Shown one piece after another: positions 1 through 7,602 of a stretch of 17,438 nt of DNA. Every line of letters begins with the position of its first letter. Within the stretch, counting starts at the first letter, position 1. Under the pieces are notes generated by a model, which ran no database searches, was not told the origin of the DNA, and saw only the letters and a program-made list of their open reading frames with translations. The stretch is from Verrucomicrobiales bacterium. Its GTDB lineage: Bacteria; Verrucomicrobiota; Verrucomicrobiia; Limisphaerales; Palsa-1400. Position numbers and translations under genes: made by a program. The stretch is from NCBI GenBank assembly GCA_028293405.1, contig JAQGOW010000348.1, positions 1-17,438 of the forward strand, in the 5' to 3' direction.

Positions 1-522
1 TTTAATCGATTGCTTGATCCACCACGAACCGTAAGTCGAAAGCTTACCGCCCTTAGACGGATCAAAACGCTCGACCGCTTTCATCAAGCCGATGTTCCCC
101 TCGTTGATGAGGTCGAGCAGCGGCAACCCGAAATTTTCATAGTCGTGGGCGATTTTAACAACAAGACGGAGGTTCGCCTTGATCATTTGTTCACGTGCTT
201 TTTTGTCACCCTTCTTGATGCGCGCCGCGAGTTCGATCTCTTCTTCGGGCGTGAGTAACTTCACCTGACCGATCTCGCGCAGATACAATTTTATGGCGGT
301 ATCACCATCGTAAGAACCGCGCTCCGGTGTTGGTATGGGAACATCCGTTGCCGCATGATCCCGCGGCACCTCAGTTTTGAGCCGACCACCCTGAAACTCC
401 TCCTCCTTTGGTTTCGCGACCGCCTTCTGCTGCATCGCCATTAGCAAAGGCTGTGCGCGACGTCCCGCAGTGCGCTTCTCTGTTGCCTTGGTCTTCCCCT
501 TTGTATTAGTCACTGATTTCAT
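1..522 (-). CDS. RNA polymerase sigma-70 factor, RpoD/SigA type (3' part outside window)
   Basis: The reading frame runs from an ATG at 522 to the window edge without a stop (174 codons seen). After a basic, low-complexity N-terminus (about residues 1-70) come sigma region 1.2 (residues 75-105, [20 protein letters not shown]) and region 2 (115-174), including [33 protein letters not shown] and the start of the 2.3/2.4 -10-recognition segment, [13 protein letters not shown]. Region 1.2 joins region 2 directly, with no large non-conserved insert, as in SigA-like and RpoS-like sigmas. Regions 3 and 4 lie outside, so primary versus alternative sigma cannot be settled. The start is ambiguous: GAGGG abuts the ATG at 522, but lies a normal 9 nt before an in-frame GTG at 513, which may be the true start. 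Confidence 0.93.
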   Translation of the reverse strand, partial: MKSVTNTKGKTKATEKRTAGRRAQPLLMAMQQKAVAKPKEEEFQGGRLKTEVPRDHAATDVPIPTPERGSYDGDTAIKLYLREIGQVKLLTPEEEIELAARIKKGDKKAREQMIKANLRLVVKIAHDYENFGLPLLDLINEGNIGLMKAVERFDPSKGGKLSTYGSWWIKQSIK

Positions 523-592
523 CCCTCAAATTTGGTTTTGTTCATAGTGGATGTTTGTGACATTTGCGACAAGGCCGGTAAGTCCCTAACAG

Positions 593-615
593 CGTTTCGG
601 GAATTGCCTGAAACG
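593..615. repeat. Inverted repeat upstream of sigma gene
   Basis: CGTTTCGGG (593-601) and CCTGAAACG (607-615) pair at 8 of 9 positions around a 5-nt centre. It lies about 70 bp upstream of the sigma-factor start, so it could be an operator or a small hairpin. No T-tract follows, so it is not a convincing terminator. Confidence 0.3.
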
Positions 616-762
616 AACGCACGGGCTTTAGTCACAGCAGTTTAAGTTTCAGTTCTGCAAATAGCATGACCTATACCGCTGTCACCGATGTAGCAGTACG
701 GTCGATTTTTAGATCGAACCGGCTGCGGGGCCGAACGACTATCGGCGAACAGGAGTTTTGTC

Positions 763-791
763 TTGCGACGACAACCCACCGGTTTTACCTT
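763..791 (+). promoter_or_regulatory. Candidate promoter of tRNA-Thr
   Basis: TTGCGA (763-768), a 17-bp spacer and TACCTT (786-791) lie 17 bp upstream of the mature tRNA 5' end. Both hexamers are poor matches to the sigma-70 consensus; position is the main support. Confidence 0.25.
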
Positions 792-808
792 GTCCTGCCT
801 TTTGGGAC

Positions 809-884
809 GCCAGTTTAGCTCAGTTGGTAGAGCAACGCTTTCGTAAAGCGTGGGTCGCCGGTTCGAGTCCGGCAACTGGCTCCA
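809..884 (+). tRNA. tRNA-Thr (anticodon CGT)
   Basis: This is a full 76-nt cloverleaf that decodes ACG. The acceptor stem GCCAGTT (809-815) pairs with AACTGGC (874-880), followed by discriminator T and a genome-encoded CCA (882-884). The D arm has GCTCAGTTGGTAGAGC. The anticodon stem ACGCT/AGCGT encloses TTCGTAA, placing anticodon CGT at 842-844. The T arm carries GTTCGAGTCC. All stems are perfectly paired. No second tRNA and no clear terminator follow. Confidence 0.97.
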
Positions 885-962
885 GTTTTGAGTCACTTCG
901 ACAGTTTCAAACGTCCCTTTTGCTCTTTAGCAACGTCCCGCGAAGGCTTAGCCTAGCCGCAA

Positions 963-2402
963 GTGAGCAACCCTGATTTCCAACGCCGCGCGCGAGAAGC
1001 GATGATTCATGATGGTTTTCGTCCCGATTTCTCCGCCGAAGTTATCGCTGAAGCAAACACCGCCCAACCTGCGACTTGCCCAGGCTGCAAAGATCTTCGT
1101 GCGCTTGCCTGGTCATCCATCGATAACACACAGTCCCGCGACCTCGATCAAGTTGAATGGGCCGAGAAGCAAAGCGATGGTTCGATCCGCGTCCTGGTTG
1201 GGATTGCTGATGTAGACGCTGTCGTGCGGCTCGGTAGCAAGCTCGACGAAAACGCCGCGTTCAACGCCACTTCTGTTTACACGGGCGGCCCGACCTTTCC
1301 GATGCTTCCCGAGCGCCTCTCCACTGACCTCACGTCCTTGAAGCAAGACGCCGATCGGGTTGCAGTCATCATTGAGTTTCACACTTGCTCCGACGGCGAC
1401 GTCCAAGGGGTGGATGTCTATTCGGCATTGGTTCGCAACCGCGCCCGACTGAATTATGACGAGGTCGGCAAATGGCTCGAAGGCAAAGCGCCGTCACCCG
1501 CGAGCTTCCCAGTGAGCGACGAAGTCATCGCGCAATTGCGACTTCAATACGAAACGAGCCAGCGTCTGATTGGGTTTCGGAAAAGCCACGGTGCACTGAC
1601 GCTCGGCGGCGTTGAAAACGTTCCGCTCGTCGTGAACAACGAAGTCCACGGCTTCGAACAAATTCTGCAAAACCCGGCGCGTGATATCATCGAAAGTTTC
1701 ATGGTGGCTGCGAATGTTGTTATGGCCCGGCATTTGCGCGAACGTCGGTGTCTGGCGCTCCGACGCGTCGTTCGCACCCCGAAACGGTGGGATCGAATTC
1801 AATGCATCGCGGCAGAGCACGGCACGAAGTTGCCGGACGTTCCCGACCCGGGAGCGTTGAGCGTGTTTCTTGCGACGCAAAAGCAGGCCGATCCTGATCA
1901 CTTTCCTGAACTGTCACTGGCCGTCTTGAAATCTCTCGGGCCAGGCGAATATGTCGTTGAAAAATCCGGCGAGGAACGAGAAGGGCATTTCGGTTTGGCC
2001 GTGCACGATTACACCCACTCGACCGCGCCGAACCGCCGCTACGCCGACCTTGTCACGCAGCGCCTTGTCAAACAGGCGTGCGAGAACGGTTCATCGATTT
2101 CCGAAGAGGAGCTCAGAAAAATTGCAGAGCATTGCAACGATCGCGAAACCGCGGCGCGTCACGTTGAACGTTTCATGAAGAAAGTCGCTGCTGCAATTTT
2201 GTTGCGCAATCGTATCGGCGAACAATTCGATGGCATCGTGACCGGCGTCTCACCAAAAGGCACATTCGTTCGACTGCTCACTGTCCCTGCTGAAGGCCGC
2301 GTCGTTCACGGCGAACACGGGCTGGATGTCGGCCAAAAAACTCGCGTCCGGCTTAAATCAGTCGACGTGAACAACGGCTTCATCGATTTCGAACGCGTCT
2401 AG
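963..2402 (+). CDS. RNB-domain ribonuclease (short RNase II/R family protein)
   Basis: Probable cytoplasmic 3'-5' exoribonuclease of the RNase II/R superfamily, 479 aa. The RNB catalytic domain spans about residues 45-375. The metal-binding motif reads S-I-D54-N-T-Q-S-R-D60-L-D62-Q63, so three of the four canonical aspartates are present and the last (Asp210 of E. coli RNase II) is Gln. Other hallmarks are IADVDAVVRLGS, FPMLPERLSTDLTSL and the RNA-binding signature STAPNRRYADLVTQR (352-366). A short S1-like beta domain covers 420-479. The N-terminal cold-shock domains of RNase II/R are absent, so this belongs to a compact subfamily; I recall similar proteins in Deinococcus but cannot check. 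The GTG start at 963 lacks a good SD. TAGCCT at 949-954 (weak -35 TTTAGC at 926-931, 17-bp spacer) may be a -10 giving a nearly leaderless mRNA. ATG at 1002 is an alternative start. Confidence 0.9.
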   Translation: MSNPDFQRRAREAMIHDGFRPDFSAEVIAEANTAQPATCPGCKDLRALAWSSIDNTQSRDLDQVEWAEKQSDGSIRVLVGIADVDAVVRLGSKLDENAAFNATSVYTGGPTFPMLPERLSTDLTSLKQDADRVAVIIEFHTCSDGDVQGVDVYSALVRNRARLNYDEVGKWLEGKAPSPASFPVSDEVIAQLRLQYETSQRLIGFRKSHGALTLGGVENVPLVVNNEVHGFEQILQNPARDIIESFMVAANVVMARHLRERRCLALRRVVRTPKRWDRIQCIAAEHGTKLPDVPDPGALSVFLATQKQADPDHFPELSLAVLKSLGPGEYVVEKSGEEREGHFGLAVHDYTHSTAPNRRYADLVTQRLVKQACENGSSISEEELRKIAEHCNDRETAARHVERFMKKVAAAILLRNRIGEQFDGIVTGVSPKGTFVRLLTVPAEGRVVHGEHGLDVGQKTRVRLKSVDVNNGFIDFERV

Positions 2403-2422
2403 CAGACGCATCAACTCGACGC

Positions 2423-4654
2423 CTACGGAACTTCGCTGAACTGGATCGAAACCATTCCGGTCTGGTTCGAACGCACGAAGAATCCACCAGCTTCAAACCC
2501 TTTCGGTGAGGTATGCGTCGGCACGACAAACGCCTTGTACGTGCGTGTGACACCATTATCCACGAACGAGCCGGTAATGGCGCCAGCGGCAGTCACAGTG
2601 CCTTTCACTTTTGTTGCATCGGGCACAGTCAACCCGAATGTGCCGTTGGTGGAGTTCACCGATGCATTGATGAAAACGTCAGGGTCGAGTTGGAACGTAG
2701 CTGAACCAAAGAGTATTCCGCTTGGTGCATTGGTGTAACGCGCGACAAAGACGTCGTTGCTTGTCGAAAACCCATCGGGATAAAAAACCTTACCGGCTGA
2801 TTTCACCCAGGTCGCCTGCGTGTTACTTGTTGCCGTTCCGTCAGTCGGCACCGTCGAAAGATCCAGCGCCATCAGAAACCCTCCAGCTTTGTTATAGAGC
2901 GGCACAAAAACCGGCAGATAACCAGTGTAGACCAGTTGCGAAGAAAACGTCGTGGCCGGAGCATCACCGTCGGCTAGTACCAGCGACCCAGTGGCAGTGC
3001 CATTGGCGGCTACTGTGATTGTGCCAAAGCCGGAGCCACCGGGCAAATTGACATCGTTCGCCTGCGGGTTCACAACGAAATGGTAAGTGCCTGCACCCGC
3101 CGACAAAACTGACGCATTCGTCACGCGACCTGCGTTTAGGTCTGCGATATACCCCACTTGGTTTGGCCTGACCGATTTTAGTCCCGCTGTATCAGCAAAA
3201 CGCACGTATCCTTGCACCACACCGAAGTTGGGCTGATTCGAATCCGTTACAATGCTAAGGTAGAGAAAGTTCGTTGATTTAGGCGTGACGACGGTCGCGT
3301 TCCCTGACTGAACGCCGCTGGCAGAATAGAAAAACGTTCCGCTAAACGACCCTGAGCCCGCGCCGCTCGTCAAGCCTCCGCTAAACGACCCCGATGAGGT
3401 CACCGTCAATTTGACTCCACCGATTGACCCGGGCGTATTTGTGAACGCGGTTGCCTGAAAGAAGCCCTGGTATGAACCTGCCACCTCAGTAAAAGGCGTA
3501 GCGACAAAAGAGGCGGTCAAAGTAAGCCCGGGGCGCATTGAAAATGTGTAAGTGGCCGTTTGCGAGACCAGATCATTGTTATCGTCAGTCCATCCAGCGA
3601 AAACCTTACCCACCCCCGGTTTAGCAACGACGGTGTAGTTCCGTCCGGTATCCAATTGTTGCCCGTTGGTCACACCCGTAATCGAACCGACTCCATTCGT
3701 TGCCAACGTGATTGGCGACTTTTCTGAATAAAAAAGGACGATCTTGTTTGTGCCGAGATTTCCAGACGAGTCAGCGGCGATGAACGTGATCGCGTTCGTC
3801 CCGGGATTTAGAAGTCCATTGAAATTCAAGTTGTGTGTCGTGGAACCAACGTCGGGGAACGTGTTCGGATCGCCATAGCTGCTTCCGCCATTGATCGAGT
3901 AACTCAACACTGAACCTGCGCCGAGCCAGATTGGTCCGGAGCCGAGCGCGACATTGTCCGAGACGGTCACGTTGATGTTCACGTCCGAAGTGGTGATGAC
4001 AGTGTTTTGCGCCGGTGAATTAAATTTGATCACCGGCGGTTGGAGATCAGCCACGACCTCGAACACACCAGTATTAACCGTGACTGAGGATGTGCTCGGT
4101 GGAAAACCGGGCATGTTGAACGGCACCGAATAAGTCACGAGTTTGTTCGTTCCGATGATTGTCGCAACGTGCGAATAATCGAAATACTGGAAGTGAAGTG
4201 CAATGGTGGTGTTCGTGGTGAACCGGCCGGCGATACCAAGCGGAATCACTGTCGGAGTCACGCCAAAGAACGGTAGAAACGCGTTGTCGGCCAACGTACC
4301 GGTAAATGTCACGTTTGTTGCGGTCCAGCTCAATTTGATGGTCCCCATCGGGACGCTGATCGTCGCAGTCTTCGCGCCCCGCTTATATTTTGGATCCTGC
4401 CCCAGCAAAACCGTGAAATCGGTGCCGTGCCACATCGTGCTGGAATTAACCCGGAATGACGTGGCCTCGTTAACGTTCGCCAGATCAACTGTCATCGGCA
4501 ACGATCCCTGGATTTTGGTCACGGTCCCCATCTGGAACGAGAACAGCGCGGGCTGTTCCTGGCTGTAAGTCGTCACAGAACTGAACTGGACCTCTGCAGG
4601 CGCGGAGACACTGTGGCCGATTGCTGCAAGGAGAGCGAGGTAAAGCTTTTTCAT
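2423..4654 (-). CDS. Secreted multidomain protein with Ig-like and InlB-type repeat domains
   Basis: 743 aa. An N-terminal signal peptide (KK, then LYLALLAAIG, likely cut after SVSA or SAPA near residue 20) sends it across the inner membrane. Residues 21-200 are a beta-rich, Thr/Ser/Asn-rich segment of unknown fold. Residues 204-310 form an Ig/cadherin-like domain beginning PPVIKFNSP with a C-terminal AADSSGNLGTNKI strand. Residues 313-384 match divergent InlB B-repeats (NGVGSITG...GWTDDNN...TLTASF). Residues 390-743 contain GSYQGFF, a YVPLYNKAGG-like VFVPLYNKAGGFL and a final FFVRSNQTGMVSI. That arrangement resembles C-terminal regions I associate with large Verrucomicrobiota surface proteins. 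No anchor, PEP-CTERM or catalytic motif is visible. The likely role is cell-surface or matrix binding, but the ligand is unknown. It has no SD, and is convergent with the RNB gene across a 20-bp gap. Confidence 0.87.
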   Translation of the reverse strand: MKKLYLALLAAIGHSVSAPAEVQFSSVTTYSQEQPALFSFQMGTVTKIQGSLPMTVDLANVNEATSFRVNSSTMWHGTDFTVLLGQDPKYKRGAKTATISVPMGTIKLSWTATNVTFTGTLADNAFLPFFGVTPTVIPLGIAGRFTTNTTIALHFQYFDYSHVATIIGTNKLVTYSVPFNMPGFPPSTSSVTVNTGVFEVVADLQPPVIKFNSPAQNTVITTSDVNINVTVSDNVALGSGPIWLGAGSVLSYSINGGSSYGDPNTFPDVGSTTHNLNFNGLLNPGTNAITFIAADSSGNLGTNKIVLFYSEKSPITLATNGVGSITGVTNGQQLDTGRNYTVVAKPGVGKVFAGWTDDNNDLVSQTATYTFSMRPGLTLTASFVATPFTEVAGSYQGFFQATAFTNTPGSIGGVKLTVTSSGSFSGGLTSGAGSGSFSGTFFYSASGVQSGNATVVTPKSTNFLYLSIVTDSNQPNFGVVQGYVRFADTAGLKSVRPNQVGYIADLNAGRVTNASVLSAGAGTYHFVVNPQANDVNLPGGSGFGTITVAANGTATGSLVLADGDAPATTFSSQLVYTGYLPVFVPLYNKAGGFLMALDLSTVPTDGTATSNTQATWVKSAGKVFYPDGFSTSNDVFVARYTNAPSGILFGSATFQLDPDVFINASVNSTNGTFGLTVPDATKVKGTVTAAGAITGSFVDNGVTRTYKAFVVPTHTSPKGFEAGGFFVRSNQTGMVSIQFSEVP

Positions 4655-4699
4655 ATTAGTTGAGAGTCGTGCAAGCTGTATGACCGGCGTGATGGCGCG

Positions 4700-4727
4700 A
4701 GTCTAGGTTCCAGATCGAAATTGTCAA
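4700..4727 (-). promoter_or_regulatory. Sigma-70-type promoter of the secreted-protein gene
   Basis: Reading leftward, TTGACA (4722-4727, perfect -35), a 16-bp spacer and TAGACT (4700-4705, 4 of 6 matches to TATAAT). The predicted transcript starts near 4693, giving a leader of about 38 nt before the ATG at 4654. Confidence 0.6.
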
Positions 4728-4847
4728 ATAAAGCCTAAAGGCAAACGTAGGTACGACGCCAGACCCCGAATCATCATTTCCACCAACAAAAAAACCACCG
4801 ACCGCCGCGTTGCGCAGCGACGCACTAGAGCGAGCGTATCGACAGGG

Positions 4848-5324
4848 ATGAACCTAGGGCCAGTTGTATTGATTGTTGACGATAGCGAAAACGACCTGCT
4901 CTTGATGCGACGCGCATTCAAGAAAGCAGAATTCGACCTGCCGTACTACACTGTCACCGGCGGCGAGCAGGCCATCGCTTATATGTGCGGCGAAGGGTTG
5001 TTCCAAAATCGTGAAAAATATCCGTTACCCACGGTGATTTTGTTGGACCTGAAAATGCCCGTAATGAGCGGCTTTGAGGTGCTGCGATGGGTGCGCGCCC
5101 ATCATGTTTTCAACCGCCTCTGCGTTATTATTCTTAGCGCATCAATGCGAAAAGAGGACGTGGAGACGTCCTTCGATCTCGGCGCCAATGCATTTCTCGT
5201 CAAACCCGCCGACCTGCTCGACTTAATAGACTTGATGAAAAAGGTCCGCGACTGGATACACGTCGACCAGTTCGCAGCCGCAGTAGACGCCGTGCCGGCT
5301 CACGAAATGCAAGCGCTTGAGTAA
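4848..5324 (+). CDS. Single-domain response regulator (CheY/Rcp1-like)
   Basis: 158 aa, almost entirely one REC domain. Acidic-pocket residues D11 and D12 (VLIVDDSEND), phosphoacceptor D67 (VILLDLKMPVMSGFEVL), switch Ser97 (IILSAS) and Lys119 (FLVKPADL) are all present, so it should be phosphorylatable. The expanded loop around residues 45-62 is typical of Rcp1-type receivers, which act by protein contact and carry no DNA-binding output. About 20 residues follow the last helix and look unstructured. The probable partner is the REC-histidine kinase encoded convergently with no intervening base. AGGG directly abuts the ATG, too close for a normal SD, so initiation may be weak or leaderless. The target is unknown. 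Confidence 0.92.
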   Translation: MNLGPVVLIVDDSENDLLLMRRAFKKAEFDLPYYTVTGGEQAIAYMCGEGLFQNREKYPLPTVILLDLKMPVMSGFEVLRWVRAHHVFNRLCVIILSASMRKEDVETSFDLGANAFLVKPADLLDLIDLMKKVRDWIHVDQFAAAVDAVPAHEMQALE

Positions 5325-6563
5325 TCAAGCCGCCGGCAGATACAAGGTGAAACTGGTGCCTTCGCCAACTTTCGTGTGCAGGTGCAATGCGCCTTTTGCC
5401 TCTTTTAAGAGACGTTGCACGATAGAAAGGCCGAGCCCTGTCCCTTGACCAAGCGGCTTCGTCGTAAAATACGGCTGAAACACTTTGGTGATGACATCGG
5501 CAGGTATTCCGGGACCGTTGTCGCGAACCGTCAAAGCCATCAGCCTGGCAGTTGGATTGAAATCTTCCTTCAACACGCGATCGTGCGGACCGTCAGTGAC
5601 CGTAGACAGGTCGACTGTTCGATCGCAAATCACCCCAACGACCTCGACGGTATGCGGTTTAGGTGAGGCCTGAAACGCATTGATCGCAAGATTGAGCAAA
5701 ATCTGGATCAGGTCCGTGCCGTTCATCTGCAACTGCACCTCTTCACTCGGTATCTGGACCTTGAGCGCGTGATCGCCCTTGCTCGGATGAAGGTCGAGCA
5801 ACTCGGTTAAGTCTTTCAAAACCTGATTGATGCTGACGCGACTCGCGGGGCTCACTTCCTGACGAATAAAGCTCAAATAACGCTGGGAAATCTCAATACT
5901 ACTTCCGACCTGTTGAGTAATTTTGTTCAACCGTTCTTTGATCAACTGCAGGTCTTCGCCCTCGAGGTGCTGCGCGTCACCAACGCGTTGGTTGATGAGC
6001 TGAATGTATCCTGAAATAATCGTGAGCGGGCCGTTGATGTCGTGCAGAATGCTTCCGTAAATTTCACCGCGCACTTTCATCACCTCTTCTTGCAAACGCT
6101 GGTTGTGCAACTCCGATTGAAGCTGAGAAAGTTTGTCATTACTGGCGCGAATTTGCTCAGTGACGTTGTGGCGATCGTTCGCTTTCGCAATCGCTTTGCG
6201 CATCGCCGCGATATCGAACGGCTTGTTCAAATAATCGCACGCGCCCAAACGCAACGCCTGTCGAATCGTGTCGATCGTCTCATACGCCGTCAGCATGATG
6301 ATTTCGATCGTCGGCTGGACGGCTTTGAGTTTCTCCATCACTTCAATGCCGTCCATGTGCTGCATCCGGAGATCCACCACGGCGACATTGATTTTGTTTT
6401 CTTTGGCGAGTTCCAGCGCGCGCATGCCGTCGTTGGCAAGGAGCACGTTGTAATCATTCATGAAAACAACGCGCAACGATTGACGCGGCCCATCCTCGTC
6501 GTCGACGACCAGCAAATTCGGCTTCACCTTCGCAGGTGTAGTAGGTGAATCAGTGTTTGCCAT
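5325..6563 (-). CDS. REC-histidine kinase (receiver domain fused N-terminally to a sensor kinase)
   Basis: 412 aa and cytoplasmic, with no membrane segment. Residues 15-130 form a REC domain with D21/D22, phosphoacceptor D64 (VAVVDLRMQHMDGIEVM), T92 and K114 (YLNKPFD). A coiled coil (about 132-165) links to a HisKA dimerisation domain with H174 in SILHDINGPLTIISGY. The HATPase_c domain has an N box (LNLAINAFQAS, 290-300), a G1 box DNGPGIP (348-354), an F box PYFTTK and a G2 box GQGTGLGLS (372-380). All catalytic elements are intact. The order REC-HK, without a sensor domain, suggests it takes its input from an upstream kinase and then autophosphorylates in a phosphorelay. The adjacent Rcp1-like regulator is the obvious candidate recipient. 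Its stop codon abuts that gene's stop. Confidence 0.93.
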   Translation of the reverse strand: MANTDSPTTPAKVKPNLLVVDDEDGPRQSLRVVFMNDYNVLLANDGMRALELAKENKINVAVVDLRMQHMDGIEVMEKLKAVQPTIEIIMLTAYETIDTIRQALRLGACDYLNKPFDIAAMRKAIAKANDRHNVTEQIRASNDKLSQLQSELHNQRLQEEVMKVRGEIYGSILHDINGPLTIISGYIQLINQRVGDAQHLEGEDLQLIKERLNKITQQVGSSIEISQRYLSFIRQEVSPASRVSINQVLKDLTELLDLHPSKGDHALKVQIPSEEVQLQMNGTDLIQILLNLAINAFQASPKPHTVEVVGVICDRTVDLSTVTDGPHDRVLKEDFNPTARLMALTVRDNGPGIPADVITKVFQPYFTTKPLGQGTGLGLSIVQRLLKEAKGALHLHTKVGEGTSFTLYLPAA

Positions 6564-6678
6564 AGTATTCTTAAAAATAGAAACTGCAGTTGCTCTGACG
6601 TTTGTGGCAAAGAAACTGGGGCATCACAAGAGAATTGTTCGTACCAGTCTCAAAAGTTAATTACTTCCGCGTTGACCC

Positions 6679-7464
6679 ATGTCATTCTGGGACTCACGCA
6701 TGCATCGGTGTATCGGAATAGAAATCGGCGGCACAAAACTGCAAATCGTCGCCAGTGACGAGAGCGGAAACATTTCCGAACGTCTGCGCTTTTCGGTGTT
6801 GCCATCGTCGGGGGGCGCAGGAATTCGTGAACAGATTAGGGCTTCGTTGCCGGACCTGATTAAAAAGACGAATGCGCGCGCGATCGGGGTCGGTTTCGGA
6901 GGGCCAGTGGACTGGACAACCGGTCACATTTGTTGCTCGCACCAGATCGAAGGATGGTCCGAATTTCCGTTACAGAGTTGGTTGACCGAAATTAGCGGAG
7001 TGCCTGTGCGCGTTGATAACGACGCCAATGTTGCGGCTCTTGGCGAAGCGCTGAATGGAGCAGGTCGCGATCACAAATTGGTTTTCTACGTCACACTCGG
7101 AAGCGGTGTTGGTGGCGGTATCGTCATCGAGGGGAAAATCTTCCACGGTGCCAAGCCCGGTGAATCGGAAATCGGCCACGTGCGCCTGGATAAATCCGGC
7201 ACAACTGTAGAATCGCGCTGTTCGGGATGGGCTGTTGATAAAAAACTTCGAGAGGCTGGACTTGCCTATACAAACGGCGGCGAAGCGAAGTTGCTGAATC
7301 AACTTGTCGCCGCCGGAAATGAACACGCACGCCGGATCTTAAACGAAACCTCAGACGACCTCGCATTTGCTCTGTCGCACGTTGTCCACCTGTTCCATCC
7401 CGAAATCGTCGTACTTGGCGGCGGACTGTCACTCCTGGGCGAACCGCTCCGCGCCGCCGTCTAA
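6679..7464 (+). CDS. ROK-family sugar kinase, truncated by an in-frame TAA
   Basis: 261 codons as read. It has the ROK ATP-binding start GIEIGGTKLQIV (residues 13-24), GVGFGGPVDW, the catalytic region VDNDANVAALGEA with its Asp, and the glycine-rich TLGSGVGGGIVIEGKIFHG followed by GESEIGHVRL. The cysteine-rich zinc motif of classical ROK proteins is reduced to a lone Cys in ESRCSGWAVDKK. The frame stops at TAA 7462-7464 after LLGEPLRAAV, but the same frame continues to 7590 and encodes a typical ROK C-terminus, so the ancestral gene spanned 6679-7590. This could be a recent nonsense mutation, a sequencing error, readthrough, or a shortened functional enzyme. The substrate is probably a hexose, heptose or amino sugar; its place before a GmhA-like isomerase suggests envelope-sugar metabolism. 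The start could instead be Met8 at 6700, behind GGGA. Confidence 0.85.
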   Translation: MSFWDSRMHRCIGIEIGGTKLQIVASDESGNISERLRFSVLPSSGGAGIREQIRASLPDLIKKTNARAIGVGFGGPVDWTTGHICCSHQIEGWSEFPLQSWLTEISGVPVRVDNDANVAALGEALNGAGRDHKLVFYVTLGSGVGGGIVIEGKIFHGAKPGESEIGHVRLDKSGTTVESRCSGWAVDKKLREAGLAYTNGGEAKLLNQLVAAGNEHARRILNETSDDLAFALSHVVHLFHPEIVVLGGGLSLLGEPLRAAV

Positions 7465-7590
7465 CTTGCCATGCGCACGTATATCATGCACGCGTTCGCG
7501 CCCGGTCCGCAGGTCGCTCTCGCGACTCTAAAAGAAGATGCCGTTCCAATTGGGGCGTTGGCGCTTGCCGCGTCCATCGAACTTCCCTAG
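7465..7590 (+). pseudogene. ROK kinase C-terminal remnant beyond the in-frame stop
   Basis: After TAA at 7462-7464 the same frame encodes 41 more residues ending at TAG 7588-7590. They include MHAFAPGPQVALATLKEDAV and PIGALALAA, the shape of the terminal strand and helix of ROK kinases (compare the usual L-x-x-D-A-x-x-x-G-A-A). No ATG or SD would let it be translated as a separate product of known function. Confidence 0.75.
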
Positions 7591-7593
7591 ACT
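7565..7593 (+). promoter_or_regulatory. Candidate internal promoter for gmhA-lpxK-waaF
   Basis: TTGCCG (7565-7570), a 17-bp spacer and TAGACT (7588-7593) lie just before the ATG at 7603, implying a nearly leaderless transcript. TAGACT is also the -10 proposed for the secreted-protein gene. The 12 bases TAGACTAGCCGC (7588-7599) recur with one change (TAGCCTAGCCGC, 949-960) at the same distance from the RNB start. The -35 is weak. Confidence 0.35.
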
Positions 7594-7602
7594 AGCCGCC
7601 CG

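Noticed and set aside
642..896. Open frame of 84 codons on the minus strand across the tRNA
   Set aside because: It is antisense to tRNA-Thr; its peptide (SNRRPTLYESVALPTELNWR) is the well-known artefact of translating the tRNA complement.
6042..6548. 168-codon plus-strand frame opposite the REC-histidine kinase
   Set aside because: The minus-strand kinase has complete REC motifs here; the opposite frame has an Arg/His/Val-rich composition typical of a shadow.
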